Source: Candidatus Thiopontia autotrophica
Lineage (GTDB): Bacteria > Pseudomonadota > Gammaproteobacteria > GCF-002020875
Direction of reading: 5' to 3'
DNA length: 47,804 nucleotides
NCBI GenBank assembly: GCA_014384675.1
Contig: JACNFK010000038.1
Coordinates: 1 to 47,804 of the forward strand
A model generated the notes under the pieces. The model did no database searches. It was not told where the DNA came from and saw only the letters and a program-made list of their open reading frames with translations. Shown piece after piece: positions 42,411-47,804 of this stretch (position 1 is the stretch's first letter; every line of letters starts with the position of its first letter). The translations under genes were made by a program, and so were the position numbers.

Positions 42411-43949
42411 TTAATCGTTGTTCTCAAACACCAGTGCATCACCAACCAGTTGGTGAACACTTATAATCATATCCATTGGCATCTTGTAATAAGGCAGCAC
42501 CTTGGTGAACTGGCTCTTACAAATTGCACATATTGCTGCAAGGGTATCTACCCCCTCCTCCTCAAACACCTTATGGAGAGCATTCATGCGAGGCATTGCC
42601 CCCTTGACACGGAGCTCCATCAGATCGTCTGTCAGCAGACCGCCGCCACCACCACAACAGAGGGTCTCCTCATACATGGTAGAGCTATCCATCTCGACGT
42701 AATTGTTGACCACACCCTTGATAACCTCACGAGGCAGAATAAACTGGCCACGCTCAATACCGCCCATACCAGATCCACGTGCCACGTTACAGGAGTCATG
42801 GAAGGTAACGGTACGGTGGTCATTTGCCGATTTATCAATCTTCAAGGCGCCACGTTGCATCAAATCGTAGGTAAATTCTATGATGTGCTGGGGGGCGGGA
42901 TAGCGCGGATCAAGCTGCTTCTGCAGCATCTGCGCATATTTGTCATCTGCCGCAGCACCGTGTCCGGTACCAGCAAGGGTATTCCAGAAGCTGTAGGCAA
43001 CACGCCATGCGTGGCCACACTCACCAACAATTACCCGCTTCACACCCAACTCAAGAGCTGCGGTACGAATTCTCTCCGCAACACTCTTCATGGTTGCATA
43101 GTTGCCGATAAACATACCGAAGTTGGCACCTTCAGAGGCGTAAGAGCTCATGGTCCAGCTAATTCCAGCCTGGTGGAATACCTTGGCATAACCCAGCAGT
43201 CCATCAATATGGGGCTCTGCAAAAAAGTCTGCCGATGGGGTGATCAACAGCACGTCTGCACCCTTCTCATCAAGTGGCATGCGAATTGGCAGACCAGTCT
43301 CATCCTCCAGATCCTCTTCGAGATCCTCCAGAGTCGCCTTCAGAGCGGGGCCTGGCAGACCCAGATTGTTACCAATCTTTAGCACCTTGCCCAAAATCTC
43401 ATTGTCATACTTCTGGCCATAACCGACAGCATCGAGAATATCTCGTGCAGCCATGGTGATCTCTGCAGTATCAATACCGTAGGGACAGAAAACGGAGCAG
43501 CGACGACACTCTGAACACTGATGATAGTAGCTGTGCCACTCATCCAGAGTTTCACGGGTCAGATCCTTCGCCCCCACCAGGTTGGGGAAGAACTTGCCGG
43601 CAAAGGTAAAGTAACGACGGTAGACACTACGCAGTAGCTCCTGACGAGCAACCGGCATGTTTTTGGGGTCTGCAGTACCGAGGAAGTAGTGACACTTGTC
43701 GGTACAGGATCCACAGTGGACACAGATATCGAGGAACAGGCTAAAGCTACGAGAGGTCTTGTTCAGATCTGCCATCTTCGCAATTGCCCGGTCATGCCAA
43801 TCATCAACCAGCTCGCCCGGGAAGTTCAGCGCCTCCTGGTGGTCTGGCTTGGCCACAAATGGTGAGGAGTGAGCCATAGCCCCCTCCTGCAGCACAGGAA
43901 TCTCTACGTACTCTGTCAGCTCTGGAGCATCAATCTTTACTCTGGCCAC
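42411..43949 (-). CDS. dsrK: DsrK, HdrD-like iron-sulfur catalytic subunit
   Basis: Cytoplasmic subunit of DsrMKJOP thought to act on the DsrC disulfide or trisulfide. About 512 residues from GTG at 43949. Two 4Fe-4S motifs (CVHCGSCTDKC and CSECRRCSVFCP) and a CCG-type site (ETLCCGGGGGLL), plus VIVGECGHAWR, match heterodisulfide-reductase HdrD. The GTG is preferred because GGAG lies 8 bases upstream and it follows the dsrM TAA directly; an ATG at 43976 would overlap dsrM by 25 bases without a ribosome site. Adjacent to dsrM and dsrL as expected. Confidence 0.95.
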   Translation of the reverse strand: MARVKIDAPELTEYVEIPVLQEGAMAHSSPFVAKPDHQEALNFPGELVDDWHDRAIAKMADLNKTSRSFSLFLDICVHCGSCTDKCHYFLGTADPKNMPVARQELLRSVYRRYFTFAGKFFPNLVGAKDLTRETLDEWHSYYHQCSECRRCSVFCPYGIDTAEITMAARDILDAVGYGQKYDNEILGKVLKIGNNLGLPGPALKATLEDLEEDLEDETGLPIRMPLDEKGADVLLITPSADFFAEPHIDGLLGYAKVFHQAGISWTMSSYASEGANFGMFIGNYATMKSVAERIRTAALELGVKRVIVGECGHAWRVAYSFWNTLAGTGHGAAADDKYAQMLQKQLDPRYPAPQHIIEFTYDLMQRGALKIDKSANDHRTVTFHDSCNVARGSGMGGIERGQFILPREVIKGVVNNYVEMDSSTMYEETLCCGGGGGLLTDDLMELRVKGAMPRMNALHKVFEEEGVDTLAAICAICKSQFTKVLPYYKMPMDMIISVHQLVGDALVFENND

Positions 43950-43951
43950 AA

Positions 43952-44677
43952 TTATTTCTCCATCTCTGCTGCCCATGGAGCGATATGTCGCTTCTCACGT
44001 GAATCATCGATTTGATTACGGGTTGGGCTAAAGAAAATGCCTGGGGCATGCATCAATTTACTGATCGGGAAGATCACCATCAACAGAATAACCAGTGAAA
44101 GATGAACAATCAAAATTGGGTCTGCTGGCAGCTCATGGGATAGATCAAACGAGATTACCCCCAACATAAACTCTTTAAGGGCAACAATATCGGTATGGAA
44201 TACCATGGTTGTCATCATCCCGCTTACACCAATACCAAGCAGCAGTAGTAGCATCAGGTGGTCGGATGGAGTACTGATGTAACGAATCCGCTCCACAATA
44301 AAACGACGTGCCCAGAGTCCTGCAAGACCGGCGATCATGGCAAATCCTGCATACTTGCCAAAGGGTTGAACAATATTGACCCAGAACCAGGGAAACTCCT
44401 GGAAATAACGAACATGACGAGCAAGCACCAGGAACAGTGCCATATGGAACATCCAGCCAAATATCCAGATCCACTTGTTGGACTTGAACAGGCTTTCAAA
44501 CAGTACAACCTCGCGGGCCATACGGTAGACCATCCCTGTCTGTGTTCTAGGTGCAGGCATGGTAGGAATTTTGAGCGGAGCCGGGGTGCGCCAGTAGGCA
44601 ACGACTCTCAGAGCAACGCCAATCACCAGAATGGCCGTGGCTACATAAAAAAGTATGGCAAACAGTTCAGTTAACAT
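43952..44677 (-). CDS. dsrM: DsrM, cytochrome b membrane subunit
   Basis: Membrane haem b protein of 241 residues, NarI-like, partner of DsrK in the cytoplasm-facing module of DsrMKJOP. Five or six helices include ELFAILFYVATAILVIGVAL at the N-terminus and DPILIVHLSLVILLMVIFPIS near residue 195; histidines in MFHMALFLVLARHVRYF and in IVHLSLV can bind haem. Preceded by a structured intergenic region and a terminator-like hairpin that separate it from dsrC, so its expression may be lower than that of dsrC. Confidence 0.95.
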   Translation of the reverse strand: MLTELFAILFYVATAILVIGVALRVVAYWRTPAPLKIPTMPAPRTQTGMVYRMAREVVLFESLFKSNKWIWIFGWMFHMALFLVLARHVRYFQEFPWFWVNIVQPFGKYAGFAMIAGLAGLWARRFIVERIRYISTPSDHLMLLLLLGIGVSGMMTTMVFHTDIVALKEFMLGVISFDLSHELPADPILIVHLSLVILLMVIFPISKLMHAPGIFFSPTRNQIDDSREKRHIAPWAAEMEK

Positions 44678-44724
44678 ACGCCTATCGCCTCCGCGACATT
44701 TTCTCTACAGGTAAATTACTGTGC

Positions 44725-44762
44725 AAAATCAGGAGGTTGCAGTACAACTAACTCCTGAATAA
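44725..44762 (-). terminator. Terminator- or attenuator-like hairpin between dsrC and dsrM
   Basis: On the minus strand TTCAGGAGTTAGTTG, loop TACTG, CAACCTCCTGATTTTG gives a stem (TCAGGAG/CTCCTGA with inner GTTG/CAAC and a 3-base bulge) followed by TTTT. This could partly stop transcription after dsrC, leaving dsrMKLJOPNRS at lower level. Confidence 0.5.
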
Positions 44763-44769
44763 ATTATTG

Positions 44770-44878
44770 CTCAGATTGCCGACTGCAGGGTTCCAGTGCA
44801 AGGCAGAAAATGTGAATTTACAAGTGTAAATTACCATTTTCAAACGCCGCAATGGGGCGCTACAGTCGGTAAGCTGAG
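44770..44878. repeat. Nested palindromes in the dsrC-dsrM spacer
   Basis: Outer arms CTCAGATTGCCGACTGCAG (44770-44788) and CTACAGTCGGTAAGCTGAG (44860-44878) match at 16 of 19 positions as inverted repeats. Inside them GAAAATGTGAATTTACA (44806) faces TGTAAATTACCATTTTC (ending 44841) with 15 of 17 pairs and a 2-base loop. The whole 109-base unit resembles a MITE-like element or a processing/stability structure in the dsr transcript. No coding potential. Confidence 0.65.
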
Positions 44879-44885
44879 TGAGAAC

Positions 44886-45218
44886 TTAGATACAGCCTGT
44901 TGGCTTGGGTAACCCACCAATCTTACAAGCCTGCTTTGCAGGGCCGAATGGGAACAACTCATACAGATACTTGCTGTTACCCTTCTCCTTACCAAGCTTT
45001 TTACCAAGAGCCTTGGTCAATACACGTACTGCAGGGGCAATCTGATACTCGTCGTAATACTCACGCAGGAAGTCAATTACCTCCCAATGTGCATCAGTCA
45101 ACTCAACATCCTCATCAGCAGCCAATACTGCAGCCACATCTCTTGTCCAATCATTAATATCGGAGAGGTAACCCTCTTCATCAACTTCTACAGCCTGACC
45201 GTTTACATCAATACTCAT
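44886..45218 (-). CDS. dsrC: DsrC, sulfur-carrier substrate of DsrAB
   Basis: Small cytoplasmic protein of 110 residues that carries persulfide sulfur and, as a trisulfide, is the physiological partner of DsrAB and DsrMKJOP. The typical fold runs VNGQAVEVDEEGYLSDINDW to LTDAHWEVIDFLREYYDEY. Both redox cysteines are in the C-terminal arm, KQACKIGGLPKPTGCI: the penultimate Cys (CysA) and the one ten residues earlier (CysB). Preceded by AGGAGAAATGTT; followed by a palindromic spacer and a terminator-like hairpin. Compare the cysteine-less paralogue at 19230. Confidence 0.98.
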   Translation of the reverse strand: MSIDVNGQAVEVDEEGYLSDINDWTRDVAAVLAADEDVELTDAHWEVIDFLREYYDEYQIAPAVRVLTKALGKKLGKEKGNSKYLYELFPFGPAKQACKIGGLPKPTGCI

Positions 45219-45269
45219 AACATTTCTCCTAAAAAACAGGTAAAAAATAAAACTTAATAATTAACTCTC

Positions 45270-45557
45270 TTACACCCAGGATTGAACCCCATCGCCATTA
45301 GCGACAAGATCAACAAAATCGGCATAATCAACCAGATCAACTCCCTCTACGAGATTGCCCTCGATTCCTCGAGCCGCAACATCACTCTGCAGAGCCACGA
45401 CCTTGGCCTTGGAGAGATCTCCCTCAACTGAACTACCTTTCAGAGCTGCATAGACACCATCCTCAATCAACAGAACCGTACTGCTGTCAGTCGCATGAGC
45501 CATACAGGAGGTGAATGAATCCTTTTCAAAAGGTGACTTGTTTACAATGTGTAGCAT
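45270..45557 (-). CDS. dsrH: DsrH, sulfur-relay subunit
   Basis: A 95-residue member of the DsrH/TusB family, part of the DsrE2F2H2 hexamer that transfers persulfide sulfur to DsrC. The conserved Cys is Cys18 in SFTSCMAHA. MLHIVNKSPF and STVLLIEDGVYAALKG are family segments. GGGGATTAAAT before the ATG acts as ribosome site. Located between dsrF and dsrC. Confidence 0.95.
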   Translation of the reverse strand: MLHIVNKSPFEKDSFTSCMAHATDSSTVLLIEDGVYAALKGSSVEGDLSKAKVVALQSDVAARGIEGNLVEGVDLVDYADFVDLVANGDGVQSWV

Positions 45558-45576
45558 AATTTAATCCCCTTCTATC

Positions 45577-45984
45577 CTAGAAACTCAGAACCACTTCGCT
45601 CTCTTCCATGAGATCACGAATCTCATCGGCAGAGACCAGATGCATTGATGATTTTTCAGCCCAATCATCATCCTCATCCTCATAGGTAAGTGCCATCAGA
45701 TCATCCATGGTCAGACCACGAGCCTCTAGCGACTCTTTCTCGACATAGATCTTGTTGACATCATAATCACCCAGCGCGTTGAACGTTGGCGAGAAGTTCT
45801 TCATTCCTGAAGCTTCACTATTTTGATCTTTCTTCAGCTGAAAAACGCCATCATCCATGAATACCAGACTTACATCCTGATCAAAGGCTGCGCCAATCAG
45901 AACCACCTCAAGTGACTCCAGTGCATATACAGTTCCGTAAGGGGCTCTACGATTTACATAGAGAAACTTTTTAATCTCAGACAT
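45577..45984 (-). CDS. dsrF: DsrF, sulfur-relay subunit
   Basis: A 135-residue DsrF/TusC-family subunit of the DsrEFH hexamer. FLYVNRRAPYGTVYALESLEV is the family N-terminus and VSLVFMDDGVFQL follows. The protein contains no cysteine, consistent with transfer relying on DsrE and DsrH. It is preceded by AGGAGAAGCACAA and lies 14 bases after dsrE. Confidence 0.95.
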   Translation of the reverse strand: MSEIKKFLYVNRRAPYGTVYALESLEVVLIGAAFDQDVSLVFMDDGVFQLKKDQNSEASGMKNFSPTFNALGDYDVNKIYVEKESLEARGLTMDDLMALTYEDEDDDWAEKSSMHLVSADEIRDLMEESEVVLSF

Positions 45985-45998
45985 TTGTGCTTCTCCTA

Positions 45999-46391
45999 TT
46001 AATCACCAAAGACAACCAGACGGTCGGACTGAACCCCAGCCTCAATCAGCTGACCCAGACCAGAGATACGAAACCCATCCATGATGTTGGTCGCATCTTT
46101 GCCATTACGCTCTGCCTCGCCATCATCCACAATGCCGCGACGCTGAGCCGCTGCAACACAGATCACCAGATCAAGCTCATGCTCCTTGGAGAGATCACTC
46201 CAGAGCTGTTGAACATTACGATCATCCTGTGGTGGAGTCGCCAGGCGAGTCCCGTTATTTACACCATCGTGATAGAAGAAGACACGAAATATCTCATGCC
46301 CCTTCTCCAGTGCCGCCTTTACAAAATTGTAGGCACTGTCAGAGGCCTGATGCTGATATGGCCCCTCATTTACCTGTACTGAAATTTTCAT
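45999..46391 (-). CDS. dsrE: DsrE, sulfurtransferase subunit
   Basis: Catalytic subunit of DsrEFH, 130 residues. The persulfide-binding Cys78 is in LVICVAAAQRRGI, at the same residue number as in A. vinosum DsrE. Flanking family segments are FRVFFYHDGVNNG and GFRISGLGQLIEAG. Follows dsrB by 58 bases and precedes dsrF. Confidence 0.96.
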   Translation of the reverse strand: MKISVQVNEGPYQHQASDSAYNFVKAALEKGHEIFRVFFYHDGVNNGTRLATPPQDDRNVQQLWSDLSKEHELDLVICVAAAQRRGIVDDGEAERNGKDATNIMDGFRISGLGQLIEAGVQSDRLVVFGD

Positions 46392-46449
46392 CTAAACAAT
46401 CCTTTTAATATCTTAAAACCATAGACCCAAGATTTCGCTAACAACGAGA

Positions 46450-47523
46450 TCAGAAGTGGATATGTGTAGAGGCATTCAGTCTGGCAGTTGCACCGCGCCA
46501 GGTATCGATATGGTATTTAGTGAATGGAAGCTCAGTCTTCTCGAAGAATGCTGGCCAGCCGATACGTTCGGCCCACTCACCCATACGCTCCCAATCTCTT
46601 GCATCTTCCTTGTAGACCGCGAGGATCTTCTTGACCACTGCACCAACCTCAGGCCAGCGTGGAGGATTATTAGGGAGGCCTGCAGCAACCAGCTTATGGA
46701 ACATTGGCTTGCTACGTGCATTCGAGTGCTTGCCGCCCACCCAGATTGCCAACTTGGAGTGCTCAGGATCGTTGATCAGCATTGGGGGACATGGAGGAAA
46801 ACATGCGCCACAGCAGACACACTTCTTCTCATCAACCTCAAGTGAAGGCTTACCGTTGACGATTGCTGGACGAATCGCAGCAACTGGGCAACGAGCCACA
46901 ACGGTTGGGCGCTCACAGACACCGGAAACCAGGTCATGGTTGATCTTTGGTGGCTTGGTATGCTGGATATTGATTGCAATATCACCCTGCCCACCACAGT
47001 TAATCTGACAGCATGAAGAGGTAATCTTCACACGGTTTGGCATCTCTTCACGAATAAATTCCTCATGCAGCTCATCCATTAAGGACTTAACCGCACCAGA
47101 TGCGTCTGTTCCAGGAATATCACAGTGCATCCAGCCCTGAGTATGAGAGATACTGGTGATAGATGGTCCGGTTCCACCAACGGGGAAGCCCTCTTCATTC
47201 AGTCGCTCAATCAGTGGGGCCACACGGCTCTCATCCTTACAGAGGAATTCGACATTGTTTCGCACAGTAAAGCGAAGATATCCATCACTAAACTCATCAG
47301 CAATATCTGCCAACAGACGAATAGTGTATAGATCCATCTGACGCTGGGTACCACAACGGACACTCCAGATCTCATCACCAGATTTAGCCACGTGGTGGAG
47401 TACACCTGGACGAGGGCGGTCATGGAACTTCCATGATCCGTAGTTCTCCTTCATGATGGGGTGCATAAACGGTATTGCGCTTGGTACACCAGTCTCTTCC
47501 GGCATGCGGGGTGCTTCTGCCAT
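46450..47523 (-). CDS. dsrB: Reverse dissimilatory sulfite reductase beta subunit
   Basis: Sirohaem- and Fe-S-containing subunit, 357 residues, that with DsrA oxidises DsrC-bound sulfur to sulfite in the oxidative (reverse) direction. The catalytic cluster ligands are in SSCCQINCGGQGDIAINIQ and VVARCPVAAIRP, and the ferredoxin domain has CVCCGACFPPCPP. The operon order with dsrEFH and dsrL, both confined to sulfur oxidisers in this arrangement, argues for the reverse type. GGAGAAAAATT precedes the ATG. Confidence 0.98.
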   Translation of the reverse strand: MAEAPRMPEETGVPSAIPFMHPIMKENYGSWKFHDRPRPGVLHHVAKSGDEIWSVRCGTQRQMDLYTIRLLADIADEFSDGYLRFTVRNNVEFLCKDESRVAPLIERLNEEGFPVGGTGPSITSISHTQGWMHCDIPGTDASGAVKSLMDELHEEFIREEMPNRVKITSSCCQINCGGQGDIAINIQHTKPPKINHDLVSGVCERPTVVARCPVAAIRPAIVNGKPSLEVDEKKCVCCGACFPPCPPMLINDPEHSKLAIWVGGKHSNARSKPMFHKLVAAGLPNNPPRWPEVGAVVKKILAVYKEDARDWERMGEWAERIGWPAFFEKTELPFTKYHIDTWRGATARLNASTHIHF

Positions 47524-47586
47524 AATTTTTCTCCAATTACTCTATTGTTTTAACTCAATAATTCTTAAACAAGGGCACTATTTAAC

Positions 47587-47804
47587 CTAGGCGCTCTTTC
47601 GCTCTTCCCACTTGGCCACCTCATCATCCCAGTCATCCATACGGACGTAAGGTGTGGTTCGTGGAACAGCAATCATGTTCGGATCAACTTCCAAATCCAT
47701 TCCTTCCAGGTAGGCAGTAATGCCGATACGCTCGATCATCTCACCTGAACGCTCATGCTCCAGAGCATTCTCTGCAAAGAAGTCAACGTGGTCACCACTG
47801 ATCT
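47587..47804 (-). CDS. dsrA: Reverse dissimilatory sulfite reductase alpha subunit (3' end only)
   Basis: The last 71 codons and the TAG of dsrA; the start is beyond the window. The fragment reads SGDHVDFFAENALEHERSGE, later AVPRTTPYVRMDDWDDEVAK and ends EERKSA, matching DsrA C-termini (TNPYVR...DWDEE-type ending). It lies 63 bases upstream of dsrB. The partial state is due only to the window edge. Confidence 0.93.
   Translation of the reverse strand, partial: ISGDHVDFFAENALEHERSGEMIERIGITAYLEGMDLEVDPNMIAVPRTTPYVRMDDWDDEVAKWEERKSA

Noticed and set aside
42228-43382. Long plus-strand open frame (384 codons) opposite dsrK/dsrL
   Set aside because: Antisense shadow of strongly supported dsrK and dsrL; composition is Leu/His/Thr-rich without domains or a ribosome site.
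43950-43976. ATG at 43976 as the dsrK start
   Set aside because: It would overlap dsrM by 25 bases without a ribosome site; GTG at 43949 has GGAG at a good distance. The ATG remains possible.

Overview
The window reads as a chromosome segment from a sulfur-oxidising, nitrate-respiring gammaproteobacterium of roughly 50% GC. The evidence is a reverse-type dissimilatory sulfite reductase (dsr) operon in the order known from Allochromatium vinosum (A-B-E-F-H-C-M-K-L-J-O-P-N-R-S), a membrane nitrate reductase locus with its sensor pair, two tandem genes resembling sulfur-globule envelope proteins, and gammaproteobacterial housekeeping order such as uvrC-pgsA-tRNA-Gly-tRNA-Cys. A free-living or animal-associated thioautotroph would fit equally; the species cannot be told from the sequence alone.

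Layout. 1-5.6 kb: aminopeptidase N, a small glutaredoxin, a lysozyme-fold lipoprotein, a DUF302 protein, a Bax/FlgJ-type glucosaminidase and a secreted Pro/Arg-rich protein. 5.6-11.7 kb (minus strand): an ankyrin-repeat exported protein, tRNA-Leu, recA, then galU-pgi and a nucleotide-sugar dehydrogenase homologue that lacks its catalytic cysteine. 11.7-14.8 kb: tRNA-Pro with a duplicated 3' end, tRNA-Cys, tRNA-Gly, pgsA and uvrC. 14.8-18.9 kb (plus strand): a DUF721/DciA-like protein, a SlyD-type FKBP, prfC, two near-identical sulfur-globule-like genes and tRNA-Ser. 19.2-29.5 kb (minus): narK1-narK2-narGHJI followed by a DsrC-family gene that has lost both redox cysteines. 29.8-32.4 kb (plus): narX-narL. 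32.4-35.6 kb: a three-gene minus cluster (HPP membrane protein, PqqD-like protein, small membrane protein), a second FKBP, a Bax-inhibitor-1 family protein and two very small genes. 35.6-47.8 kb (minus): the dsr operon from dsrS back to the 3' end of dsrA, which runs off the window.

How the genes work together. DsrE/F/H and DsrC hand persulfide sulfur to DsrAB, which oxidises it to sulfite. DsrMKJOP connects the cytoplasmic DsrC trisulfide/thiol chemistry to the quinone pool, DsrL supplies or takes electrons as an NAD(P)H-linked oxidoreductase, DsrN makes amidated sirohaem, and DsrR/S are accessory. NarGHI can draw quinol electrons released by this pathway to reduce nitrate, with NarK1/NarK2 moving nitrate and nitrite and NarXL sensing them. 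The sulfur-globule-like proteins would coat the stored sulfur that feeds Dsr.

Points of most interest: the cysteine-less DsrC paralogue fused into the nar locus; the intact dehydrogenase reading frame without its nucleophile; the sulfur-globule gene pair identical even at silent sites; nested palindromes and a terminator-like hairpin between dsrC and dsrM; a GAAC-N4-GTTC palindrome upstream of recA; and short interspersed palindromic repeats that supply the stop codons of pepN, pgsA and dsrS.
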